Assembly (NCBI RefSeq): GCF_029633915.1
Contig: NZ_CP091092.1
Location: forward strand, 1 to 64,000
DNA length: 64,000 nt
Origin: Methanomicrobium antiquum
GTDB lineage: Archaea; Halobacteriota; Methanomicrobia; Methanomicrobiales; Methanomicrobiaceae
Direction: 5' to 3'
In this document: positions 10,240 to 17,704 of the stretch, in pieces
Layout: each line of letters opens with the position of its first letter
Numbering within the stretch: position 1 is the stretch's first letter
The notes under the pieces: generated by a model
Seen by the model: only the letters and a program-made list of their open reading frames with translations
What the model was told of the DNA's origin: nothing
Databases searched by the model: none
Program-made: the position numbers and the translations under genes

Positions 10240-10286
10240 ATTATCATTATCTATCAGAATGTAATAAACTGATAGATAATGATAAT
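10240..10286. repeat. Perfect 18-bp inverted repeat upstream of fic
   Basis: Arms 10240-10257 (ATTATCATTATCTATCAG) and 10269-10286 are exact reverse complements separated by 11 bases. The repeat ends 30 bases before the Fic ATG, so it could be an operator for a DNA-binding protein (Fic itself ends in a winged helix) or the stem of a terminator for upstream transcription. No run of T follows on the + strand, which makes a terminator less likely. Confidence 0.85.
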
Positions 10287-10316
10287 AAGGATCAGACAAA
10301 TATATGAAATTTAATC

Positions 10317-11600
10317 ATGAAACTCCCTCTAATTCCTGAATATTCCATTGAAGATGCAAAAAAGGCATGGGAATATGCTGATACATTTGATGTAATTGAT
10401 GCCGTTTTCAAATACAATAAAAAATATCTCCACTGGGAAGAGCTAAAATACCGTGAACTTCCTGCAGACCCTCTTTATATCTGGATTCTGATGAAGGCTT
10501 TCAGAAAGAGGGATATGAAATATCTTACCTTTGATACAATTGATTTAAAATACGATCTTCTCGATGATTTCCTTGAAAAGCTTCATTTTTTGGATAAATC
10601 AGCGGCAGGGAGCATTTCATCCGGCCTTGATTCGATATCCCGTGACAGGGATCAGTTTATAATAAATTCATTAATGGAGGAGGCAATCGCATCAAGCCAG
10701 ATTGAAGGGGCAACAGTCACAAGAAAAATTGCAAAAAGGATGCTTCGTGAAAAGAGGAAACCAGTCAACAAGGACGAGCGGATGATTCTTAACAACTATA
10801 TCACGATGAAAGAGATCATCAAAATAAAAAATCAGGATCTAACTCCTGAACTTATTCTTAAAATTCATACCACTATTACCAGCGATACTCTCGATGATCC
10901 AAAAGATGAAGGGAGACTGAGGGACAACAATGAGATAAGAGTCTTTGATTTAAGGGGGAATATCCTGCACACTCCTCCGGATTTTAAGCTAATTGAAGAA
11001 CTCATCGAAAAATTCTGTGAGTTTGCAAACAGTGACGATGAGCAGTTTATTCATCCGGTTATAAAAGGGATAATCCTTCATTTTTTGATAGGATATATCC
11101 ATCCGTTCAATGATGGAAACGGCCGGTGTGCACGAAGTATTTTTTATTGGTATTTGCTCAGAAAAGATTACTGGCTCTTTAAATATATGGCTGTATCAAG
11201 AGCGATAAAGGATTCAAAAGGCCAGTACAAGATGGCATATCAGTATACGGAAAGTGATGAAAACGATCTCACATACTTTATCCGATACAATCTTGCAGCA
11301 GTAAAAACCGCAGTCGACAACATTCTGAAGTATATCGAGAAAAAACAGAGAGAAAGCATACAGGGATTAAAAATTCTTCAGGACAGTGACGGACTGAATC
11401 TTCGCCAGGCAGAAATAATCAAATCCCTCATAAAAAGCCCGGATAAACCAATAACAATTAAAGAGATTATTGAGACATACCACGTAGCCTATGCAACAGC
11501 TAGAAATGATCTCTTCCATCTCGAAAAATCCGGGTATTTATTAAAACAGAAATCAGGAAAGGAGTATATTTTCATATTCAGGGGGTTGAAAAAAGAATGA
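10317..11600 (+). CDS. Fic-domain protein with C-terminal winged helix
   Basis: Fic enzymes usually transfer AMP from ATP to a hydroxyl of a target protein. The active motif HPFNDGNGRCAR is complete (residues about 263-274) and includes the catalytic His and the ATP-binding GNGR. An SSQIEGAT segment near residue 127 matches the (S/T)xxxE inhibitory motif, so the enzyme is probably self-inhibited. Residues about 365-420 look like a winged-helix domain, as in Fic regulators. The gene ends overlapping the ATG of an hsdR fragment, and Fic genes are known passengers of type I restriction loci. It appears intact although its neighbours are broken. Confidence 0.92.
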   Translation: MKLPLIPEYSIEDAKKAWEYADTFDVIDAVFKYNKKYLHWEELKYRELPADPLYIWILMKAFRKRDMKYLTFDTIDLKYDLLDDFLEKLHFLDKSAAGSISSGLDSISRDRDQFIINSLMEEAIASSQIEGATVTRKIAKRMLREKRKPVNKDERMILNNYITMKEIIKIKNQDLTPELILKIHTTITSDTLDDPKDEGRLRDNNEIRVFDLRGNILHTPPDFKLIEELIEKFCEFANSDDEQFIHPVIKGIILHFLIGYIHPFNDGNGRCARSIFYWYLLRKDYWLFKYMAVSRAIKDSKGQYKMAYQYTESDENDLTYFIRYNLAAVKTAVDNILKYIEKKQRESIQGLKILQDSDGLNLRQAEIIKSLIKSPDKPITIKEIIETYHVAYATARNDLFHLEKSGYLLKQKSGKEYIFIFRGLKKE

Positions 11601-11746
11601 CTCCCTACAAATTCACAGAATCCAAAGTAGAAGTAGCCGCCCTTGAATGGTTCGCCGATCTTGGCTCTGATATCATCTCCGGCTACAAAATTCCTGTAAG
11701 ACCAAATGCTTCCGAACAGGTTGCTGATTCCTGCAGAAATCCTTAA
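11597..11746 (+). pseudogene. Truncated 5' end of type I restriction hsdR
   Basis: The ATG overlaps the Fic stop codon (ATGA). The 49-residue product begins MTPYKFTESKVEVAALEWF, which matches the conserved N-terminus of type I restriction R subunits (FTES..E.AALEWL). It stops after about 45 residues, far short of the usual 800-1000, so it cannot act as a nuclease. It appears to be what is left of an hsdR gene that once followed fic. Confidence 0.65.
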
Positions 11747-11819
11747 CAATATTTTTTCTCCCTGCTCTGATAAAAGAAGTCAGATTTTATTGGATTTTTT
11801 AAATCAAAGGTAGCTGATA

Positions 11820-11999
11820 TTATGCAACGGCGTTTTTGTTAATTGTTTCAATTATCTTTCTGATTGTGATAATTTCATTCATATCAAATATTTCAGAGAT
11901 GCTTCCGGAATCAGTAAACGGAGATTCCATTAAAACACTGCTGTCCTTCATTATTCCGTTCTTTGATATGTAGTCGATTATTTTTTTGCTCCTGCGTAA
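11820..11999 (-). pseudogene. 3' end remnant of hsdR on the opposite strand
   Basis: Read on the minus strand, this frame ends at 11820 and translates as KKIIDYISKNGIM, then SPFTDSG, then ETINKNAVA and a stop. That pattern matches the extreme C-terminus of EcoEI-type HsdR subunits (DYI.KNG.M, PFT, iN.NA.A). No start codon or upstream helicase domain exists. It lies only about 75 bases from the hsdR N-terminal fragment but in the opposite orientation, which suggests inversion plus deletion of the gene body. Confidence 0.55.
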
Positions 12000-12031
12000 G
12001 CAGTATCTGCTATTGGGATAATCTAATTATT

Positions 12032-12847
12032 ATGACAAAATCTGTGCCTTCAGACCCCCAAAATTCCCCGCCTCTCTTAGACTTTCACAACATAACTGTT
12101 CTTAGGGATGAAAAAAAAGTCCTGGATTCAGTATCTTTAAAAGTCGGCGCCGGTGAGCATATAGCAGTTTTAGGTCCGAACGGTTCGGGGAAGTCCTCAT
12201 TTATAAGAACAATAACACGTGAAAACTACCCCTTACTCAAAAAAGACATGCGGTTTAAAATCCTCGGAGAGGAGGTATGGCATGTATCTGATTTAAGAGA
12301 AAACTTAGGCATTGTTTCAGCCGATCTTCAGTTCACATTCACCCGCAACACAACCGGCCGCGATGTCATATTATCCGGTTTTTTCTCAAGCATCGGCCTT
12401 TTCTTTCATCATGATGTTACAGCAGAAATGAACAATAAAGCTGATGAAATAATCAGTTTTCTAGACATTAGTGAGCTTCAAAACCGCCCTATGAGAAATT
12501 TGTCAACAGGTGAACAGAGGCGGTTTTTAATCGGGCGTGCACTTGTTCATGAACCTAAGGCTCTTGTTCTTGATGAGCCGGCATCCGGTCTTGATCTTTT
12601 TGCACTGCACAGGTTTAGGGATACAATCAGAAAGATAGCACAGTCAGGCACAGGCATAATTATGGTAACGCACAACCTCCATGACATAATTCCAGAAATA
12701 TCAAGGGTTGTTCTGATGAAAAACGGCAGGTTTTTTATGGACGGAAAAAAAGAGGATATTTTAACTGACGAAATTATCGGAGGGCTCTTTGATGTACCTT
12801 TAAAAATTAAGGAAGAAGACGGCTGGTATTATGCAACAGGATACTAA
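12032..12847 (+). CDS. Stand-alone ABC transporter ATPase
   Basis: A single ABC ATPase of about 271 residues with Walker A GPNGSGKSS, signature LSTGEQRR and Walker B ALVLDEPAS followed by GLD. It resembles the ModF/YlmA-like group of lone ATPases more than importer subunits, and no permease or binding protein is adjacent. The ATG at 12032 is chosen: a longer frame from 11963 would start inside the reversed hsdR remnant and adds 23 unconserved residues. The substrate is unknown. Confidence 0.85.
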   Translation: MTKSVPSDPQNSPPLLDFHNITVLRDEKKVLDSVSLKVGAGEHIAVLGPNGSGKSSFIRTITRENYPLLKKDMRFKILGEEVWHVSDLRENLGIVSADLQFTFTRNTTGRDVILSGFFSSIGLFFHHDVTAEMNNKADEIISFLDISELQNRPMRNLSTGEQRRFLIGRALVHEPKALVLDEPASGLDLFALHRFRDTIRKIAQSGTGIIMVTHNLHDIIPEISRVVLMKNGRFFMDGKKEDILTDEIIGGLFDVPLKIKEEDGWYYATGY

Positions 12848-12900
12848 AACAAAAAAAAGTAAAGAGGAAAAAAAATAAATTTTTAGGGGATTGTTATCAA

Positions 12901-13395
12901 ATGGAAAGTGAAAAAAGATTTTTTTTAATTATAATTGTATTTCTCTGTGGAATTATTGTTGGATTCTGCATATTTGCATTATCTCCTTTAAGTTTTAATG
13001 ATTTGAAAAATGATGGCAAAATAAAATATATCTATACTGAGGATGTACCAAAACCTATCGGCCCTTACAGTCAGGGGGTATTATGCAACGGCTTTTTCTA
13101 TACTGCAGGACAGATTGGAATTTTACCCTCCGGAGAAATAATATCTTCAGATCTTTCAGATCAGACAATTCAGGTTATGAAAAATTTAAAAGCAGTTCTG
13201 GCATCTGAGGGTCTTTCATTCTCAGATGTTTTGTCTGTTAAGATATATCTTACAGATGTTGAAGGATTTGATGTTGTTAATTCAATATATGGGAGTTATT
13301 TCCCTTCAAATGCACCTGCAAGATCTGTAATTGAAGTCTCCTCTCTTCCTGGCGGCGCAAAAATAGAGATAGATATGATAGCAGTGCAGAATTGA
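12901..13395 (+). CDS. Membrane-anchored RidA-family protein
   Basis: Residues 40-164 form a complete RidA/YjgF/UK114 domain. RidA deaminates reactive enamine/imine intermediates made by PLP enzymes. The domain holds PKPIGPYSQGV near its start, AGQIG, and the family arginine segment ARSVIEVSSLPGGAKIEI. Unlike usual RidA proteins of about 125 residues, it has an extra N-terminus with one strong membrane helix (residues about 7-29, FFLIIIVFLCGIIVGFCIF) and few charges before it. The catalytic domain would then sit outside the membrane, or be tethered to it. Only 14 bases separate it from the convergent sirohaem gene. Housekeeping RidA is usually cytosolic, so the role may differ. Confidence 0.85.
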   Translation: MESEKRFFLIIIVFLCGIIVGFCIFALSPLSFNDLKNDGKIKYIYTEDVPKPIGPYSQGVLCNGFFYTAGQIGILPSGEIISSDLSDQTIQVMKNLKAVLASEGLSFSDVLSVKIYLTDVEGFDVVNSIYGSYFPSNAPARSVIEVSSLPGGAKIEIDMIAVQN

Positions 13396-13409
13396 TTCTG
13401 CATCTTTGT

Positions 13410-14090
13410 TTATCTAAGCGGAAGATATGGAATTGTCGGGAAAAGTTCGCTTTTTAATCTCTCCATTCCAACTCTTTCCATGAAGCGTGCAGTCCTCTCT
13501 CCTGGTTTTCCGTTTGCTTTGTAGTATTCAAGAAGTCTTTTTGTTAAGTCCAAAACCTCATCTTTTGTTAAGTCTTTTGCAATCACATCTCCTATTCTTG
13601 GTCTTCCGCCGGAATTTCCGCCAAAAATCACTGTCCAGCCCTTACCTGATCCAAAAACACCGATATCTCTCATATAGCTTTCACCACAACACCTGGGGCA
13701 TCCGGAAACGCCCATTTTTAATTTGGCGTGCAGGTCCATCTTCTGATAAAGCTCTTCCATCTCAAGGCCAAGTCCAAGGGAGTCCTGGTTTCCAAGTTTA
13801 CATACTGCAGTGCCGGGGCATGTCTGAACATAGTGAAGGCATGGCGCTGTCGCCTCTCCGATTGGCATCCCAAGATCAGTTTTTACTTTGTCAATATCCT
13901 CCTCTTTTATTCCGACAAGCGCCATTCTCTGGCCTGATGTCATTTTTATAATGGGAATGTTGTATTTACGAACCGTTTTTACAATGTTTTCAAGGTTTTC
14001 AGGTGTAACAATTCCTGCCGGACTTCTTGGAACAACAGCGTATGTTTCTCTGTCTCTCTGAACAATTGCTCCTTCAATCTTTTCTTTAAT
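13410..14090 (-). CDS. Small sirohaem/[4Fe-4S] sulfite-reductase-like protein
   Basis: A 226-residue protein of the nitrite/sulfite reductase type, with a ferredoxin-like half domain (about residues 1-70) followed by the sirohaem and 4Fe-4S region. The cluster ligands are visible as CPGTAVC (C-x5-C) and SGCPRCCGE (C-x3-C). Small single-subunit members of this kind (Dsr-like proteins) are known in methanogens; their substrates are mostly unsettled. The frame runs past the first ATG (13943) and conserved residues upstream of it (VVPRSPAGIVTPENL) also occur in the neighbouring paralogue. No ATG, GTG or TTG exists upstream before the stop at 14112, but AAGGAGGG lies seven bases before an ATT at 14090, so an ATT start is proposed. 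Confidence 0.8.
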   Translation of the reverse strand: MKEKIEGAIVQRDRETYAVVPRSPAGIVTPENLENIVKTVRKYNIPIIKMTSGQRMALVGIKEEDIDKVKTDLGMPIGEATAPCLHYVQTCPGTAVCKLGNQDSLGLGLEMEELYQKMDLHAKLKMGVSGCPRCCGESYMRDIGVFGSGKGWTVIFGGNSGGRPRIGDVIAKDLTKDEVLDLTKRLLEYYKANGKPGERTARFMERVGMERLKSELFPTIPYLPLR

Positions 14091-14145
14091 TTTTAATCCC
14101 TCCTTATGAATTTAAATCGGGTATAGTCCTTTTAATCAGATAAAG

Positions 14146-14189
14146 GTTTTCCTGAAATCAAATCTGAGTTTTCCTGAAACAAAATCTGA
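14146..14189. repeat. Tandem 22-bp direct repeat upstream of the sirohaem gene
   Basis: Units 14146-14167 and 14168-14189 (beginning GTTTTCCTGAAA) lie head to tail and match at 20 of 22 positions. They begin 56 bases upstream of the proposed start of the sirohaem gene, a position suited to a regulator binding two adjacent sites. No regulator is identified. Confidence 0.6.
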
Positions 14190-14250
14190 ATAAATCTGAG
14201 ATTTAAGGCCCTCCACGGTTGAAAAAAATAATAATTTCAGTATAATATTT

Positions 14251-14320
14251 AAAAAAACGTTCATGAAACTAAGGTTTCATGCAACAGTTTCATGTAAATC
14301 ACAAAGTGATTTTCATTGCA
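14251..14320 (+). repeat. CATGAAA multi-hairpin repeat, copy 1
   Basis: Forward copy of the dispersed element. It opens with AAAAAACGTTCATGAAA, forms a first hairpin (CATGAAA, 6-base loop, TTTCATG), then GTTTCATGTAA and a small hairpin ATCAC-AAA-GTGAT followed by TTTCAT. It lies between the half-domain gene and the sirohaem gene, both on the minus strand. Confidence 0.75.
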
Positions 14321-14362
14321 AATGGGAAAATCCGGCAGGTGAATTTTAAAATTTTGTATATC

Positions 14363-14626
14363 TTAAAAAATCAGAATTTCTTCTTCTTCAGGCATTCCAA
14401 GTTCGTTTTTGACAGCCGAAACATCTGTCTCTTTGATTCCTATCAGAATGATTTTTTGATCAGAGGAGATTTTAATTATTGGTATATTGTATTTTTTTAC
14501 GGTTTTGGCAATTTTTTCAAACGATTCCAAAGATATGACTCCTCCGGTACTTCTTGGAATTGTAACTGATGCCTCTTTTACTTTTGGAAGAAAATTAATA
14601 ATCTCCTGAATATTCATTTCAGACAT
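14363..14626 (-). CDS. Orphan nitrite/sulfite reductase ferredoxin-like half domain
   Basis: The 87 residues match the N-terminal half of the sirohaem protein encoded just downstream: both share the KYNIPIIK and ELGMP/DLGMP segments and the IPRS/VPRS motif. The domain alone corresponds to the ferredoxin-like half domain of sulfite reductases. It carries no cysteine ligand, so it cannot hold the sirohaem-cluster pair. The protein ends in an acidic EEEEILIF tail where the family would continue into the cofactor domain. It is probably a partial duplication of the neighbour, retained as a small protein. Confidence 0.7.
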   Translation of the reverse strand: MSEMNIQEIINFLPKVKEASVTIPRSTGGVISLESFEKIAKTVKKYNIPIIKISSDQKIILIGIKETDVSAVKNELGMPEEEEILIF

Positions 14627-14762
14627 TTTTGTTTATGTTTTCATATAGACTGCCAAGTAATATAATAATATCCTAATGTGCATGTCAGCGGTGACAGGCA
14701 AAAAAATTTTGGAGAACCAAAAAATAAATTAATTGTTCAAATTAATTAGTATCTTAGGTAAT

Positions 14763-15680
14763 ATGAACGCAGTTTTGGCTGAAAATCTTGTAAAATCATT
14801 TGGAGATGTAAGAGCGGTTGACAACGTCAGTCTGACAATAAAGGAAGGAGAGATCTTTGGATTTTTAGGGCCAAACGGTGCGGGAAAGACTACGACAATC
14901 AGAATGATAACAGGAGTTTTAATTCCGGATTTTGGAGATGTGAAAATATTCGGGACTGACATCCACAAAGATCCCATAACCTCCAAGCTTAATATGGGAA
15001 TAATCCCGGAAAACGGAACTGTATATGCTGATTTAACCGCTCTTCAGAATGTGTTGCTGACAGCTAAGTTCTATGGGATGAAAAAGAATGAGCGGGAAAT
15101 GCGGGCAAATGAGGTTTTGGAAAACCTTGGGCTTTCTGAGAGGAAAAATTCTCTTGTCCGGTCTTTTTCAAAAGGAATGCGCCAGAGAGTTGCGATTGCG
15201 GCCGCAATTGTCCATTCACCGAAACTTTTGATTCTTGATGAGCCTACAACCGGTCTTGATGTTTACAGCAGAAGGCTTGTTATTGATACTGTAAGGGAGA
15301 TGAACAGTAAGGCAAGCACAATTCTTCTGACAACTCATAATATAGAAGAGGCAAATGCATTATGTTCTAAAGTTGCCGTGATAAACAAAGGAAAGATTGC
15401 CGCTGTAGAAAGTCCTGAAAAGCTTAAAAAAACCTTTGATACATCCGGATATGTCGAGGTTTCGTTTGACAGAAATGTTTCAGAAGAGGTATTCTCATAT
15501 CAGGGAATTGAAAAAGCCGAAAAATGGGGGGATAAGTGGCGAATCTATTCAGACGATCCTGACAGGACTGTTAAATTTTTGTCAGCGCTTGCAGAGCGTG
15601 AAAAATTAAAGTTTGTTGGAATTTCAACCTCAAACCCCTCACTTGAAGAGGCTTTTGTAAAACTCACAGAGGAGGACTGA
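14763..15680 (+). CDS. ABC-2 type exporter, ATPase subunit
   Basis: A DrrA/CcmA-like ATPase of about 305 residues. Walker A is GPNGAGKTT, the signature SFSKGMRQR and Walker B LLILDEPTTGLD, with a C-terminal regulatory segment ending in SLEEAFVKLTEED, typical of ABC-2 exporters. The ATG at 14763 is preferred over an upstream TTG because the conserved domain starts right after it. The permease follows one base after the stop, so the two form one exporter. The cargo is not evident. Confidence 0.93.
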   Translation: MNAVLAENLVKSFGDVRAVDNVSLTIKEGEIFGFLGPNGAGKTTTIRMITGVLIPDFGDVKIFGTDIHKDPITSKLNMGIIPENGTVYADLTALQNVLLTAKFYGMKKNEREMRANEVLENLGLSERKNSLVRSFSKGMRQRVAIAAAIVHSPKLLILDEPTTGLDVYSRRLVIDTVREMNSKASTILLTTHNIEEANALCSKVAVINKGKIAAVESPEKLKKTFDTSGYVEVSFDRNVSEEVFSYQGIEKAEKWGDKWRIYSDDPDRTVKFLSALAEREKLKFVGISTSNPSLEEAFVKLTEED

Positions 15681-15681
15681 T

Positions 15682-16428
15682 ATGAACTTTTCAGTTTTTT
15701 TGCACAGCATCCTTATCGTTGCAGAAAAAAACATGCGTATTTACTACTTCAAAGGGCCTGTAATGGTATTTGGGCTTTTGTTTCCGTTTCTTATGTTTAC
15801 AGCATTCTTCATAGGACGTTCCCTTGACATTAAGGCTTTCTTTCCGGGATTTTTGGGGATGATGCTCTTTTTTACGGCATCCTCTGTCGGCCCTCTTATC
15901 ACTCCGTGGGAGAAGCGTGAAAAAACATATGAAAGGCTGATATCTCTTCCGGTAATTCTGGAAAGCATAATTGCAGGAGACATTTTGGCAGGTGCAGTCT
16001 TTGGTTTTGCAATCTCAACAGTTGTATTTCTGATATGCATGATATTTATTGATCTTTTGGTTGTGGATGTAATCGTGCTTATAATTGCCATGCTTCTTGG
16101 TTCTATCGCCTTTGCAGCGCTTGGGACACTTCTTGCATCGCCAACAACAGACAATCCGTCAAACATAATGATGCTCTCAAGTCTCATCCGGCTTCCGCTT
16201 ATCTTTGTATCCGGAATATTCATACCTTTAGGCGATCTGTCAGGCTGGCTTTTTGTTTTATCTTCCTTATCTCCGCTTACATATCTTGTGGATCTCTTAA
16301 ACGGTGCCTTTGGAAACAGTGCATTTTATCCTGCATGGTTTGATATTTTAGTGATTCTTGCTGTGATTTTTGTATTTGTTCTTCTGACAAAGGTCATCCA
16401 GAGAAGAAATCTTGTCAGGGGTGTCTGA
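15682..16428 (+). CDS. ABC-2 type exporter, permease subunit
   Basis: A 248-residue membrane protein with six hydrophobic segments and the ABC-2 permease pattern, including the late SGIFIPLGDLSGWLFVLSSLSPLTYLVD stretch (positions about 180-205) found before the last helix. The start is one base after the ATPase stop, indicating translational coupling. Together they form a homodimeric-type exporter. A MarR operon begins about 100 bases downstream on the same strand, which would fit a drug or metabolite efflux role, but that link is an inference. Confidence 0.9.
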   Translation: MNFSVFLHSILIVAEKNMRIYYFKGPVMVFGLLFPFLMFTAFFIGRSLDIKAFFPGFLGMMLFFTASSVGPLITPWEKREKTYERLISLPVILESIIAGDILAGAVFGFAISTVVFLICMIFIDLLVVDVIVLIIAMLLGSIAFAALGTLLASPTTDNPSNIMMLSSLIRLPLIFVSGIFIPLGDLSGWLFVLSSLSPLTYLVDLLNGAFGNSAFYPAWFDILVILAVIFVFVLLTKVIQRRNLVRGV

Positions 16429-16470
16429 TGTATATTTAACAGGCCTGAAACTGATAAGCCGGGCGAGGCA

Positions 16471-16499
16471 TAGATATATATTGTTAACGTGCTTAACTA
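16471..16499 (+). promoter_or_regulatory. marR promoter with TATA box and palindromic operator
   Basis: A TATA-like run (TAGATATATA, 16471-16480) abuts TTGTTAA-N5-TTAACTA (16481-16499), which ends 33 bases before the marR ATG. The same half-sites with the same 5-base spacing recur at 17029-17047, so this is a probable MarR operator that would block transcription initiation when occupied. Confidence 0.65.
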
Positions 16500-16532
16500 A
16501 AATGGAGCAGAACCGGGCAGGTAATATTTGGT

Positions 16533-17009
16533 ATGAGTAAAAAAATTCAGAATGATGACTTTTCACAAATATCTGAAAAATGGATAAGAATTTTAAATAA
16601 AATTGATTCAGAAGAAAAAACTCCCGGAGATTTTGGTACAGGAGATCTTCTTCACCGCTCTGAGATTCATACAGTTATGGCAATAGGGGACAACCCCGGA
16701 ATAAATGTGACTAATCTTTCTGAAAATCTTGGAATTTCAAAAAGTGCCATATCACAGATGATAAAAAAGCTTGAGCGAAAAAAACTTATTGAGAAATTTA
16801 TTGAACCGGAGAATAAAAAAGAGATAAGGCTTTTTTTATCTCCTAAAGGAAAAATTGCATATCTTGGGCATGAACAGCATCATGCAAAGATATTTGCAAA
16901 GATGCATAGTAAAATGAGTAGCCTTGAAAGTTCTGAGCTTAAATTGATTTTAAGGTTTTTATCAGCTGTTGAAGAGACTTTTGATGAATGCGAAAAAGAG
17001 AGGATTTAA
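16533..17009 (+). CDS. MarR-family transcriptional regulator
   Basis: A 158-residue winged-helix repressor of the MarR type. The recognition region NVTNLSENLGISKSAISQMIKKLERKKLI (residues about 65-93) is followed by the wing, and long helices at both ends form the dimer interface. MarR proteins are dimers that leave DNA when a small ligand binds. Two near-identical palindromes lie immediately upstream of this gene and of the next one, so self-regulation and control of the operon are likely. The inducer is unknown. Confidence 0.9.
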   Translation: MSKKIQNDDFSQISEKWIRILNKIDSEEKTPGDFGTGDLLHRSEIHTVMAIGDNPGINVTNLSENLGISKSAISQMIKKLERKKLIEKFIEPENKKEIRLFLSPKGKIAYLGHEQHHAKIFAKMHSKMSSLESSELKLILRFLSAVEETFDECEKERI

Positions 17010-17028
17010 TTTTTTTTGAAAATCCAAA

Positions 17029-17047
17029 TTGTTAATCTGCTTAACAA
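17029..17047 (+). promoter_or_regulatory. Second MarR-type operator, perfect palindrome
   Basis: TTGTTAA-TCTGC-TTAACAA is a perfect 7-bp inverted repeat with a 5-base spacer, in the gap between marR and the methyltransferase gene. Spacing and half-sites match the site before marR (16481-16499). Confidence 0.7.
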
Positions 17048-17072
17048 TTATCTGCAAAATATTGGAGTTATC

Positions 17073-17702
17073 ATGACTAAATATAAAACAAAAAATGAAA
17101 AAGAAACTGAGGATAGAATCTGCAGGTTTTCCCCCCTGCATGTAAAAATGCTTGACAACAGTTTTAGAAGATATCTCTTAAACCCCAAAAAAATACTGCA
17201 AGGCTATGTGAAGCCGGGCATGAACGTAATTGATATCGGATGCGGACCTGGGGTTTTGACTCGTGAAATAGTAAAGTTCTCAGGTGCAAAAGGAACAGTT
17301 ACTGCCTGTGATGTACAGGAGGAGATGATTGAATATGCCAGAAAAAAACTTTGTGGAATTGATAATTTCGGCAGGATAAAATGGCATGTGTGCAGTTCTG
17401 ATTCGCTTGATCTTGGAAATGAGAGTTGTTTTGATTTTGCTCTCTCTTTTTTCATGGTTCATGAGGTTCCTGATATGAACTGTCTGTTCAGAGAGGTTTT
17501 TAATCTTTTAAAGCCCGGCGGAATATACCTTATTGCAGAACCTGCCTTTCATGTAAGTAAAGAGGCATTTTATCGTACTGTAAAAGCGGCGGAAATATGC
17601 GGATTTATAACAGCAGAGATGAAAAAATTCTCGATGGGCCACCTGGCTGTTTTTGAAAAACCTGAAAATTTTGGTGAAAATAGTTTTCAGGGGGAAAATT
17701 GA
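17073..17702 (+). CDS. Class I SAM-dependent methyltransferase
   Basis: A 209-residue Rossmann methyltransferase. Motif I is VIDIGCGPGVLT, followed by TACDVQEEMI (acidic SAM-binding strand) and LLKPGGIYLIAEP. The ATG at 17073 has GGAG five bases upstream; an in-frame TTG at 17016 lacks a site and its frame would cross the operator. The gene sits between a MarR regulator and a flavodoxin-ferredoxin protein and is only two bases from the latter. The substrate could be a small molecule or metalloid, but cannot be told from sequence. Confidence 0.88.
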   Translation: MTKYKTKNEKETEDRICRFSPLHVKMLDNSFRRYLLNPKKILQGYVKPGMNVIDIGCGPGVLTREIVKFSGAKGTVTACDVQEEMIEYARKKLCGIDNFGRIKWHVCSSDSLDLGNESCFDFALSFFMVHEVPDMNCLFREVFNLLKPGGIYLIAEPAFHVSKEAFYRTVKAAEICGFITAEMKKFSMGHLAVFEKPENFGENSFQGEN

Positions 17703-17704
17703 CT

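Noticed and set aside
11963-12031. Longer N-terminus for the lone ABC ATPase
   Set aside because: The extra 23 residues are cysteine-rich, unlike the family, and overlap the reversed hsdR remnant.
13487-13951. 154-codon plus-strand frame
   Set aside because: Lies antisense to the sirohaem protein, whose cysteine motifs and paralogue identify the true strand.
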